DNA of 64,000 nucleotides from Breviolum minutum Mf 1.05b.01 (lineage: Eukaryota; Sar; Dinophyceae; Suessiales; Symbiodiniaceae). The notes beneath the pieces are model-generated. The model worked only from the letters and a program-made list of their open reading frames with translations, was not told the origin of the DNA and did not search any database. Location of the stretch: the NCBI GenBank assembly GCA_000507305.1, contig DF239137.1, positions 160,138 to 224,137 of the forward strand. The letters run 5' to 3'. The position numbers were made by a program, and so were the translations under genes. Of the stretch, positions 10,001 to 17,999 are shown piece after piece (positions within the stretch are counted from its first letter, which is position 1; each line of letters begins with the position of its first letter).

Positions 10001-12433
10001 CCTAAAACCACCTTCCATATCAACAGTCACAGAACTTGGGGGACCCGCCCAACTCATCCAACCGTCGAGAAAAGTATCATAAAGACATTTGGGGGTATGA
10101 TCATCAACACGCCTAACAACATGGAATGAGGTGGCACGATCCAACATACTCAGGAACCAGTGACCATTTCCACCAGCATCATGAGATTTGAAACAATCCA
10201 ACTGCACTTCATCCCCAAAAACAACTTGTGAGGGTGGCATGCTAGCATTCCGGTGAGTCCTAGGTTTCATCTTGTGAGCACAAGTCAAACATTCCATCCA
10301 ACCAACAGCTTCCACAACTTCTCCACTAACGCCTCCTAATTTCAGAAAACGTTCTAAATCAGCCCTGCTCGGATGACCTAGGTTGCAGTGGATTCGTTTC
10401 AGAGCTTGCTTCACCGGCTCACTCAGTTTACGTCCTTTTGGAACCAAGAAGCGAATGCCCTCCTTGCTAAGTCCACGGTCCGCCCCCTCGTCAATCTCCA
10501 TGGCACCAGTTTCCTCGCCAGTCCCATCTGCTGAAGGACCCTCGTTGGCAGGTTGTGGGGCACCAAGTGAGTCCTGTGAAGGGGCACTAGCACCAACATA
10601 AACCGCATTCCACTTTTCAATGGCTCGTTTAAGTTGTTTTTCATTCCAACGCAAACCAACAACATTCCCGACACCCTTACGAAGTCTAGCACTTACTTTT
10701 CGCAACATGAATCTTATCCTACCGGTTTCCTTTCGTTTCAACATGCGAACAAACCCTCGATGGATAGCTTTCGCGATCTCTCGGGTGTATTTTCCTGCAT
10801 GTTCAGTAATGCGACTTCCGCCAAGGCACTCGTCATGTTCATGATCTCTCTGACATTTCAAACTAAGCTCATCACAAATTTCCTGAGAGGTACTGAACCA
10901 AACAGTAGGTTTGTTTAAGGGCTTTTTGGAGATCGGATGAACAATTCCGTATCGACATCCATGTCCCACGCTACTGTAGACCCCTGGATGAGTGAGGATT
11001 CGTTTGATAGCTGGTTCATCAAAAGAAGCACTTCTTAGGGGATTTTCTCCCAACGCGTCCCCCCCAAGCTCAAGTTGCAAACTAAAAACATCCTCACAAA
11101 ATTCCAGAAATGGTCGCTCTCTAAGCCGCCGAGCATGAAGTCGTCGTCGTGCTTGTGGTGTGTTGTATGCAAGATTCATTATGGGAGACCAAACTTTACA
11201 AGGATAACTGATTATAACCAACCGAGGACGGTACTTCCTAATCCAAGACTTCACTTTATCACGGTTCTCTTCAACAGACAAATCAGTACCGTAAATTTGA
11301 TCAATAGGCTCCATTGTGTTCCAGCCCCACTGCCCAAATTGAAAAGATACTTCGGCATGCCCAGCAAAAATCTCTAGGCAATCCGGTCGATCCATTGCAA
11401 CACACCTAGCTGCCTTGGAAGCTGCCGCACCCATGCATGCCGCAGTGAGTAGGCATGTGGCAACCATCACGTGACGAAGGTTACCAAGGCATCGTCTAAT
11501 TACCCCTTTTTTCATGTGAGCCCTACGTTTATTTCCCAAAACAATCCTTCTCTTGACCCCAGAAGCTTCTAAAACCTTTGGGGGCTCGCTTGAAGGCTCT
11601 TCGGGGATCAGCGTGCACGTGACCGCGTCACTCTTCGGCTCATGGCTCACTGGCTCTTCCCGCCCCACTTGGCCTGCTCGGCCTTGCGGAGCTTCTCGGC
11701 CTCTTCCACGCTGCCAAAGTCTCGAACATCCATGGATCGCCTCATGGCCTCCTGTGCCCGCTTCTCCTGAATCGCCGCCATCTCGGACTCTGTCAGGTTG
11801 GTGTTGAAGGTCTTCTCCTTGTCCTCGTCGTCTGAATCCGCCACCACTGGCACCCAGGAGGCATCCGATCCCGCCGAGTAGCCTGCTTGTCCAGGCCTCT
11901 TGCGAGACTTGTTGGATTTCGCCTCTTGCTGCTCGATCTTCATTGCCTTGGTCTTGGCGATCTGACCTGTCTGCATCATCATTTGCTGCACCTCCTTGGT
12001 GTCCTTGGAGTCGTACTTGATTGGGAGAGTGGCCTTGCAGGCCGGGAATCGGTAACAACCGAAGAACTCCTCCTTGGACAACCTGTTTGTCCTTGTCATC
12101 ATGGGGATTTGACACTTCGGACATAAAGGACTGTCCGTTTCCACCGGAGCCAGCTCTTGACCTTGGGCAATCTCCGCACGACGATCCTCTTGGTAGGCCT
12201 CCAACTCCGTCACCAGCTGTGTCTTGCGGTAGCGTGTCCAGTGGCCATCGTTCTCCCTGTCGTAGTACGGCAGGCACACATCTTGGTAAAGATCCTTCAA
12301 TGACTGCAGGTCGAACTTCTTCCAATTCGGCGGTAACACCGCCATGGGTTTGTTGGGTTTCACCAGCCTCCAAATTTCCTTGAGTCGGTCCACTGAGTGT
12401 GCTCTTCCTGAGACAAAGGAGTCCGTGACGCAA
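6971..12433 (-). CDS. Retrotransposon ORF2 (Pol): methyltransferase-like domain, integrase, reverse transcriptase, RNase H
   Basis: 1820 codons open, but the first ~255 overlap ORF1 and read like a shadow frame; genuine protein probably begins near residue 256 (about 11,670), so expression likely needs a -1 shift or other recoding. Residues 350-565 are methyltransferase-like (separate entry). Integrase: zinc-binding H682, H687, C715, C718 and catalytic D746, D805, E841, giving D-D-35-E. Reverse transcriptase: about 1240-1485, with GDISNAFLQG at 1344-1353 and the catalytic VHVDD at 1435-1439. RNase H: D1600, E1674, D1721 and D1774. These enzymes copy the element's RNA into DNA and insert it in the genome. 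No frameshift or internal stop is seen after residue 256. The last eight or so residues lie in the 3' LTR. Confidence 0.9.
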   Translation of the reverse strand: MRHGLLCLRKSTLSGPTQGNLEAGETQQTHGGVTAELEEVRPAVIEGSLPRCVPAVLRQGERWPLDTLPQDTAGDGVGGLPRGSSCGDCPRSRAGSGGNGQSFMSEVSNPHDDKDKQVVQGGVLRLLPIPGLQGHSPNQVRLQGHQGGAANDDADRSDRQDQGNEDRAARGEIQQVSQEAWTSRLLGGIGCLLGASGGGFRRRGQGEDLQHQPDRVRDGGDSGEAGTGGHEAIHGCSRLWQRGRGREAPQGRAGQVGREEPVSHEPKSDAVTCTLIPEEPSSEPPKVLEASGVKRRIVLGNKRRAHMKKGVIRRCLGNLRHVMVATCLLTAACMGAAASKAARCVAMDRPDCLEIFAGHAEVSFQFGQWGWNTMEPIDQIYGTDLSVEENRDKVKSWIRKYRPRLVIISYPCKVWSPIMNLAYNTPQARRRLHARRLRERPFLEFCEDVFSLQLELGGDALGENPLRSASFDEPAIKRILTHPGVYSSVGHGCRYGIVHPISKKPLNKPTVWFSTSQEICDELSLKCQRDHEHDECLGGSRITEHAGKYTREIAKAIHRGFVRMLKRKETGRIRFMLRKVSARLRKGVGNVVGLRWNEKQLKRAIEKWNAVYVGASAPSQDSLGAPQPANEGPSADGTGEETGAMEIDEGADRGLSKEGIRFLVPKGRKLSEPVKQALKRIHCNLGHPSRADLERFLKLGGVSGEVVEAVGWMECLTCAHKMKPRTHRNASMPPSQVVFGDEVQLDCFKSHDAGGNGHWFLSMLDRATSFHVVRRVDDHTPKCLYDTFLDGWMSWAGPPSSVTVDMEGGFRGKEFWEEVVQHGSTVVMIAGTAHWQAGKVERHNQIVKEIIRNVSNHLGTRGADQMKQLAVEATHAKNSLVREHGWSPAALVFGREPRVSGEIYEDGNPVSYHLNVGSQGSDVSNRMRFRYFAKMEFIKAQAKSMLQRTVHARTRKLPKIPEVGRLVFFWRDTHKDRLRGSRWKGPACVVGHQGTNVWVTIGGRCCLVALEHLREMVGDESFYGDPLIQKDIALFKKVPEEATFEDLTDQKGPEEDLDEIQVDVEEFVENRQGQHEDPKITPTNVPRSVLRAANGHGWTKDDYGNPVLVQRKAWAFRIPTPTWDAKTLPYRTTWVFRNGKWKKLEDEVFWSGLEDPCAAFPDGVATMLITIFHGKTRKLGDRDVPWRETKRYKTDDEDVVFLTKNVSKNKLKKMLDKEIPYDKITEEDKPAYEQAIQKEWNSWLEYDSCEILSLDKSREIEKEKMDRILPSRFVLRNKNAGLIDPAGNQLPLKAKARLCLAGHLCPDSLSGELQVDSPTVERISTMLFLNNVICNGWMKHWYIGDISNAFLQGAPIQGKEMYMRQPKQGLPGLEPGQLLKLVKSVYGRPDAPRAWYDELARVLETELGFTRSIVDGALFHLRDPSNGKVCASLIVHVDDLMVAGDDSKLALDTIQRLHKRFPFGTWQTVIEETAGVTYCGKEIKVAGSGNEQHIVLSQNGFIDGRLESIEVSKTRMKELDDRATPDELTDYRSAVGSLQWLATQSRPDVAFEVNQMQKRVKDLRVHDLLRANRCIKEVKQERQDMKFFNLGETEIVVFHDASLFNSVGVEISDRDADDILMTGRERKLVYSQKGALIGLISKGSINQPGGIKMNVLDWKSTTNKRVVESSLAAETHAAILAHGLGRFLQALLAEVSYGSEVICYLDDEDWQALTPMNMITDCKSIYDSVKKDGQHLSDKGSVVQVILLRKMCSVRDHPGRARLWWVPTRHQLADCLTKGGKGKSLRVQLGTAHFHEEALPKRKPVRFKENSASVNLCSHD
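7005..7012 (-). promoter_or_regulatory. Possible polypurine tract
   Basis: The element's strand reads AAAGAGAA nine bases upstream of the 3' LTR. It is short and not directly adjacent to the LTR, so this is the best but weak candidate for the plus-strand primer. Confidence 0.25.
10739..11386 (-). other. Cytosine-C5-methyltransferase-like domain within Pol
   Basis: ORF2 residues 350-565, between the ORF1/ORF2 junction and integrase. CLEIFAGHAEVS (352-363) resembles motif I, the S-adenosylmethionine-binding loop, followed by an acidic pair of segments (MEPIDQIYGTDLS). RPRLVIISYPCKVWSP (402-417) resembles motif IV with the catalytic Pro-Cys at 411-412. ALGENPLRS (460-468) resembles motif VI (ENV, here ENP). 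GCRYG (492-496) may stand for motif VIII. The spacing is compact, and no target-recognition domain is obvious. Retrotransposon-borne cytosine methyltransferases have been described in dinoflagellates and a charophyte alga; I cannot tell whether this is the same lineage. Activity is uncertain because several motifs depart from consensus. Confidence 0.65.
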
Positions 12434-14811
12434 TGGCTGCTGTGAACTCTGCCTTGAGCTTTGGAGCCAGGAGAGCTGCCATCTCGGTCGTCACACAACT
12501 CCGAATTGAGCTCACCGTTTTCTAAGTCTCTAGGGCTTGAGCACACTTCATTCAGATCAGTCATAAAGGCTTGGGCGTCATCCGTTTCATCAACAAACAT
12601 GGATTTACTAGAACTAATCGGCCTGTGGGGTGTCCTAGCTAACCCATGTTTTTCACCCTCAGTCCTTGAGGCACCCAAGAACTTCACCTCTGCATCGTCA
12701 TCGACCAAATCCATCCAATTCACATGGAAGGGTCTGCTCATCACCTCGTCATTCCAGATCTCCAGTCCCACATGCCCAGATGCGGTGTTCCGCAATGGAA
12801 CATCCAAGTCCAAGCTCTTCAACCGCATGCAGCCTCCTGGAAGGTCCAAAATCGCACCCATAGATTGCAAAGCCTTTCGACTCAACAGCAAGGGCACGTC
12901 CTCAGAGACCATGCTAATACGAAGGTACATGCGCTGACCATTTGCTTGCACCGCTGTAGGCACAAATGCAGCCATACATGACCTCTTCTTCGGTCCAGCT
13001 CCAAAACGAAAAGACTGGTCCTCATCGATGACGTAGTAATCCTGTCCAAATGCAGTGAGTCTTTGCATGTATTTCATCAACCATTTTTCTCCTGCCACTG
13101 ATCTAGCACAACATGTATCACACAATGCCAGATTACCTTTTCGCACACGGATCACCTTCTCCTTGTCCATGGGATAGTGATTGTCCCAATCGCTCATGAA
13201 GACTCCAAAGGCGTCCTCCGAATCTTCTGAATCTTCACCTTGGTCAACACAAAACACTGCTTTGCCTCCTTTCTTCTCTTGGAAATACGGGCACTGGGGG
13301 TCATTGTGCCAATGACCGTACCGGACTTCTCCGTGTGACCGACAAGCACTGCAGGCCATAGTGGCCTTCATGTTGGTGATCCTCTTCTGCCTATCAGCAT
13401 CGGATTCATTGGTAGCAGGTTTGGTGTATCCTCTCTGCTTTTCAATTTCTGCTCTCCTCTTAGCTGCCTGAGTCACAAGCACCTGAGCTTGCTCCTCAAG
13501 CTCCTCAAGCGGTATCTCTTCTTCATTGGGCTCATGTTGAAATTCTTCTTCTTCTCCTGGATCGGGCTCTTCTCCATGTTCATCAACCATGTTCACCTTG
13601 TGGGTCTTGTGACCATAGTTCTTGCTCCTAAACTGCCGTGGCTGATTGGTATGTCCTTTGTTGGCTTGACTCGAAGAAGGACCATCTCTCTCATCTCGCT
13701 GCACTCTTGGTATGATCGCGATGAGAGCCGTCCTGAGCTTCTCGTAGGAGTAGTCTCCTCCTGCCGCAGCGATGACCTGTTTGCGGACCTCTTCTGATAT
13801 TGCTGCACATTCCAGGAACCAATAGGCCTTTGTCAGGCCAGATATGCCAGCCCCTACCTCGTCCAGTTTCTGACATTGCACTCGATAACGAGTGTCGTAT
13901 GTCACCATTTCTTCTCCTTTTTGCCTCCGAAAACCTTTGTAGAAGGTTGACAAAGTGGAGAAAACCTGGAGGTACTCGACCGGTTCCAGTTCCTCTTGGA
14001 GGTGGGCCAAGAGATGGGAAACTCCCTCAGGTGTCCTCAGCAATGACATGTCGAGAGTCTCCGTGGCTCGCCACGCAGCATCTTTGAGTTGCTCCACCAA
14101 ACGCCCTGCCCGGTATTCCGGGTCAATCCCGGTTGTTGCCAGGAACAGCTCAATTCGCCGTCTGTAGTCCCGGATGGGTGTCGAACCATCCCAACCAGGC
14201 ACTATTTCTTTACCTGTTTTGGGCTCTCTAGGCCGTCCTCCAGCCGCTTGACTGGTGACTTCACTGCTATCGGCACGACCACCATCTGCCACGCCGTCAC
14301 TACCACCACTTCCACCATGCTGGTCTATCTCGGATTTCGGCTCTTCAGTAGTCTGATCACCCACCGAGTGTCTGCGACACTCGTCCCAACGATCATAGCT
14401 ACCATCCTGCCGCTCCCAGTTCCAGCCCTGATAAGAAGCGTCATTCCACCATCCATCCCAATGCCGTCCTTGCCACTGAGCATTGGTTTGCCATTGAGCA
14501 TCTGGTTCATCTTGCCTCTCGCTATGCCGCCAGCCTTCTTGGCCTTCTGCTTGCCAAGAGCCCATCTGATCATCTCTCTGCTGCCATGCTTCATCTCTAT
14601 GCTGCCATGCCGACCATTGCCAGTCATCCTCTTGCCAATGCCATGTATCCCTGGGCTGCCAGGGATCATACCAACCATCACGCCAGCCGTAGTAAGCCAT
14701 GCCCTGCTCCGCTACCAATGCAAAACACTCGCTCTGATCAAGCCGCTGCAAAGCTTCGCATCCTTTTTGCCTATACCCCACAGGCCGTGCTTCAGCCGAA
14801 ATGTTAGGCAC
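11647..14811 (-). CDS. Retrotransposon ORF1: Gag, zinc knuckle, protease, C4 zinc finger
   Basis: 1054 codons. The first ATG is in the LTR; codon 38 (14700, just after the primer-binding site) is an equally likely start. Residues 40-145 are rich in W, Q, D and R. Residues about 210-370 are a helical Gag-like region (YRRRIELFLATTG, YDTRYRVQCQKLDEVG). A zinc-knuckle-like cluster (C487, C490, then GHWHNDPQCP) follows. At 561-573 is LALCDTCCARSVA, in the position of the retroviral-type protease motif, but with DTC instead of the usual DTG or DSG; ILDLPGG at 655-660 fits the same fold. Residues 897-925 (CPKC...FFGCYRFPAC) match the topoisomerase C4 zinc-finger pattern. The product would form the particle, bind RNA and process the polyprotein. 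It ends at TGA 11649-11647, where ORF2 is already open in the -1 frame. Confidence 0.85.
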   Translation of the reverse strand: MPNISAEARPVGYRQKGCEALQRLDQSECFALVAEQGMAYYGWRDGWYDPWQPRDTWHWQEDDWQWSAWQHRDEAWQQRDDQMGSWQAEGQEGWRHSERQDEPDAQWQTNAQWQGRHWDGWWNDASYQGWNWERQDGSYDRWDECRRHSVGDQTTEEPKSEIDQHGGSGGSDGVADGGRADSSEVTSQAAGGRPREPKTGKEIVPGWDGSTPIRDYRRRIELFLATTGIDPEYRAGRLVEQLKDAAWRATETLDMSLLRTPEGVSHLLAHLQEELEPVEYLQVFSTLSTFYKGFRRQKGEEMVTYDTRYRVQCQKLDEVGAGISGLTKAYWFLECAAISEEVRKQVIAAAGGDYSYEKLRTALIAIIPRVQRDERDGPSSSQANKGHTNQPRQFRSKNYGHKTHKVNMVDEHGEEPDPGEEEEFQHEPNEEEIPLEELEEQAQVLVTQAAKRRAEIEKQRGYTKPATNESDADRQKRITNMKATMACSACRSHGEVRYGHWHNDPQCPYFQEKKGGKAVFCVDQGEDSEDSEDAFGVFMSDWDNHYPMDKEKVIRVRKGNLALCDTCCARSVAGEKWLMKYMQRLTAFGQDYYVIDEDQSFRFGAGPKKRSCMAAFVPTAVQANGQRMYLRISMVSEDVPLLLSRKALQSMGAILDLPGGCMRLKSLDLDVPLRNTASGHVGLEIWNDEVMSRPFHVNWMDLVDDDAEVKFLGASRTEGEKHGLARTPHRPISSSKSMFVDETDDAQAFMTDLNEVCSSPRDLENGELNSELCDDRDGSSPGSKAQGRVHSSHCVTDSFVSGRAHSVDRLKEIWRLVKPNKPMAVLPPNWKKFDLQSLKDLYQDVCLPYYDRENDGHWTRYRKTQLVTELEAYQEDRRAEIAQGQELAPVETDSPLCPKCQIPMMTRTNRLSKEEFFGCYRFPACKATLPIKYDSKDTKEVQQMMMQTGQIAKTKAMKIEQQEAKSNKSRKRPGQAGYSAGSDASWVPVVADSDDEDKEKTFNTNLTESEMAAIQEKRAQEAMRRSMDVRDFGSVEEAEKLRKAEQAKWGGKSQ
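14702..14717 (-). promoter_or_regulatory. tRNA primer-binding site
   Basis: One base inside the 5' LTR the element's strand reads TGGTAGCGGAGCAGGG. It is complementary to a tRNA 3' end ...CTCCGCTACCA, including the CCA tail. The pattern resembles the initiator-methionine tRNA site used by many copia elements; the tRNA identity is inference. The ATG of ORF1 codon 38 follows at 14700. Confidence 0.8.
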
Positions 14812-14871
14812 AAACGAACGTCAAAAGCAAACGCAACCTGTTAGATTCAATCATGACTGCAAAGATTCACA
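14719..14871 (-). repeat. 5' long terminal repeat (153 bp)
   Basis: Identical to the 3' LTR. The first in-frame ATG of ORF1 (14811) lies inside it, a layout also known in yeast Ty1. Transcription would start within this repeat; the exact site is not visible. Confidence 0.95.
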
Positions 14872-14876
14872 CAATC
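14872..14876. repeat. Target-site duplication, right copy (CAATC)
   Basis: Directly abuts the 5' LTR and matches 6838-6842. Confidence 0.9.
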
Positions 14877-17342
14877 AAGCTAAACATCATTGTAGGGTGA
14901 AGGTCCAAAAGCCTGAGTTTTGGAGGAACACCCAGCTCCTGATCACAGGTCCATATACGGACAATAATAATGCAGTGACAGGATGGTCATCAGGATGAGT
15001 TCAGAACTACCTCCCTCATAGAGCATATATACCTGACTTATATACCTTGTTTGTCACATGTTCTTATCTAAGACTCCCCACGGCAATGATGGAAACCACG
15101 CCCGTACCTTTGTCTTCCCAGGCGCTCCGTTCACCTCCGACCGGTGGAAGTGGGACATTTTCGATATAATGTGGTGGTATAATGAAAGGGTAAACACAAA
15201 ATCAACTTAAATCATTCCAAGCGCCGAATTCATCTGGTACTGACACCAGACCAAAAAAAACTAGAATCCCCAAACCACCGGGCCTCAAAACCATTAATTA
15301 CCTGATGGTCCTGATGGTAGTAACACCAATCCCACAAAAATCTACAGAGTCAGCACAGATGTAATGAGAAAATAATAAAAAACTTCCCCAGGAAGCTTCA
15401 AGTTTCCGTCAGATTTCCAGACTCAAATCCCAGGTCTGCCGTTTCGCCTGTGAGTACATAGAGTTTACCTGGGCTGTTTTTGTGCAGCGGGTGGTTTTTC
15501 CGCCTTCCTACACGATCAAAGCCATGACCCAAACAATGAATTCTCATCAGGAACTCCATTTCAGTTTTATCAATAAGAGGGCTCAATGTTTTAAATAAGC
15601 CTTTTCTGCCTTCGTCTTTAGAGCTGTCCGCGGGCTGAGGTGGGGAGAAGCCCAGAACAATCGTAGGTTTCCCTAGTTTTTCTCATCCTGAGCCCGCAGG
15701 CTGAGAAAACACTTGGTTCAATCTTCCCACCTGCAAATGCAAGAAATCAAAGTTATGTTTTTTCCAACCTGAGGTGCGCATATACATACGTATATGGTAC
15801 ATGTATATATTATATAAATATCATATATTTTTCTAATACATTTTACATTAAACCCTATTTCAAACAATACATACATGTGTAATCAGCTCTATATCTATAT
15901 AGAGATGTTGGAGTATGTTGGAGTTGATTTGCCTTATCAATTTTTCAAAGCCAAGGTCTATCTCTCCATCTTCCGAAGCCAAGATACCCCTGTGTCGTTT
16001 CTCTGGACCACTCCTAGGAGCGTTTGCACAAACACATCAGGAAATGAAAGTTGAAGAAACCTATTGACCCTATTGTTTCATAGTAGAATGTATTAAATAA
16101 CGCGGAAATAAATTGCAACAAAATGGAATATGTATGAACGTTTTATAAATGTACTTGGAAATGATCATATATTCATATATTGGGTTCATTTTTGAATTTT
16201 GAGTGGTTGATTTGAAGTGCGGTTGCAAGGCTAGTTGAGATGCCCCCGCAATTGTTGAAACGTGACACGGGAGATCGCGGGATCAAATTCTGTCAGAGGT
16301 CCCCATGGCCAAAATTTGGACCCCCCCCTATTGGTTGTGTCGCCATGTGTCCCTTGAGTGGCCTGTGACACATCAACCTTGTGACCATACTGTTACGGCT
16401 GTTCTGCTTGTGAATGCAGAATGTAGTATACTAATACTCCTTCATGGGCGTGACAAAAGTAGTTGTTAAAGACTATCAAATGTTTAGTCTCAAGTTTAAA
16501 AAATCCAGTCTCTGCTCTGGCTTCCTTGACCTCATCCAATCTGAACCAATGACCATTTTAATCACGTTTTTGAATTGGACCCTGACAAGGGCGATGTCAG
16601 TTTTAGAGTCCAGTCTATTTCCAAACGCATCCGTCACAGCCAGCAAGCTTGCAAGCGAAAGCCAATGGGTCCTTTTAAAAAAAATGTCATTAAGCCTGTA
16701 GAATCCGATAATCCAGACTAAATGACTTTCAGTTTATCACTTTTCAGGTCTAGAAAAAATCATAAAAGGGAAGGTGTCCACAATTTATAACCACAAACCT
16801 TTGCAATTACACTACCAGCTACCATTTCAAAGCATGTCATCACACGATGCGATGGGCTCCCACACTCCATTGCGGTCCATCAGTCCATGAGGCAAAGCCC
16901 AAAAATTGCGAGGAAGTCTAAGGATGAATAAGACACGGCACAGCTCATGGGCTTTGCTTAAATGTCTGACACTTCTTGATACCTCTAAGTTGATAAGTAG
17001 AAAACTGGTGGCTCACAGGTGTGCTGTTAAATGATTTTAAACCTGGTAAATTCCGGTGAGACCAAGGGTTGATGTTGGTTATACTGTGGTGCCTGGGTCA
17101 AAATATAGCCTTTGCTTCTACAACACCTTTAATTGTTAGTTGCTTCAGGGATCATTCAAGTAAAGCTGCTACACAAATGGAATGGAATGTAACCACGCTG
17201 TTTAAAAACATGCCCTACATATCATCGCTACATTGACAATGAATTTGGATGAATTTGGCATCAACAGTTGCGGAATCTAGACTTTACTGGACTACAAGCC
17301 GGCCCGACATTGCTGGGGTAGCGGCCTTAGTGATTGTCGACA
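14877..17342. other. Non-coding stretch, no gene seen
   Basis: AT-rich DNA with short stop-filled frames. I see no exon with matching splice sites, no RNA gene and no mobile element in it. Confidence 0.5.
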
Positions 17343-17455
17343 GAAGTAGTAGTAGAAGTAGAAGTATAGAAGTAGAAGTAGTAGCAGTAGCAGTAGCCGT
17401 AGCAGTAGCAGTAGCAGTAGGAGTAGGAGTAGCAGTAGTAGTAGTAGTAGTAGTA

Positions 17456-17487
<32 letters not shown>

Positions 17488-17640
17488 AGTAAGAAGCAGC
17501 AGCAGGAGCAGTAACAGTAGCAGCAGTAGCAATAGTAGTGGGAGTAAGAGCAGTGGTAGTAGTGGCAGTCGCTCTATATACATGTAGTAGCAGCAGTAGC
17601 AGTAGCAATAGTAGGAGTAAGAGTGGTAGTTGTGGTGGCG
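17343..17640. repeat. Compound trinucleotide repeat (AGT/CGT/CAG-like)
   Basis: Imperfect AGT and GTAGCA units, then a pure GTC/CGT block near 17456-17486, then AGC-rich units. Long open frames on both strands here are repeat artefacts. Confidence 0.9.
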
Positions 17641-17892
17641 ATAGGCGATAGTTGTAAAAATGCTAGTAGCACGACTAGCACTGTAGTACTGTAGTACTAT
17701 TGGTTCTGTGATGCAACATACACACATCTCCCTTTTGAACTCATTGCAGCCACTAAGCATGGTTTCAGGTCAGGGTTGTTTATCTTGCTCTTGTTGCTGT
17801 TGCTGCGGCGTGTCCTCATCCTTGTCATGATTGTTCTGCTAACAACAAGTGATGCTCTTCAAGAAATTGAAGATTTGAATTGGCAAAAACAG

Positions 17893-17984
17893 ACTTCCGG
17901 CGGCGAGCCACGAATGAGAAGTACTGGAATGATTGGCAGCAAAAGCAACAACAACCACAACAAGGCATACGGGTACAAGATCAG
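17893..17984 (+). CDS. Candidate exon, glutamine-rich
   Basis: Between an AACAG acceptor and a CAG^GTGCTG donor the plus strand reads FRRRATNEKYWNDWQQK, then a Q-rich tail, phase 1 in and 0 out. Not recognised. No neighbouring exon was fixed. Confidence 0.3.
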
Positions 17985-17999
17985 GTGCTGTATCAGTAA

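Larger units (their letters stand above)
6843..14871 (-). mobile_element. Complete Ty1/copia LTR retrotransposon with a methyltransferase-like domain
   Basis: An 8029-bp element transcribed leftwards. From its 5' end it has an LTR (14719-14871), primer-binding site, ORF1 (Gag, protease and zinc finger), ORF2 (methyltransferase-like domain, integrase, reverse transcriptase, RNase H) and an LTR (6843-6995). It is flanked by CAATC target duplications. Integrase lies before reverse transcriptase, which defines the copia superfamily. The two LTRs are identical, start TG and end CA, so insertion was recent. ORF1 and ORF2 are each uninterrupted, so the copy may still be active if the ORF2 frame is reached. 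Codon use in the element is richer in G and C than the flanking DNA. Confidence 0.95.

Noticed and set aside
11670..12433. First ~255 residues of ORF2 as real protein
   Set aside because: They overlap the ORF1 zinc finger and C-terminal frame, are low-complexity and lack any domain; GC-rich wobble bases make stops rare in that frame.
14089..14844. Plus-strand ORF of 251 codons antisense to Gag
   Set aside because: Antisense shadow of ORF1, with no recognisable domain.
17249..17760. Long ORFs on both strands (poly-S, V, T, L)
   Set aside because: Products of the AGT/CGT trinucleotide repeat.
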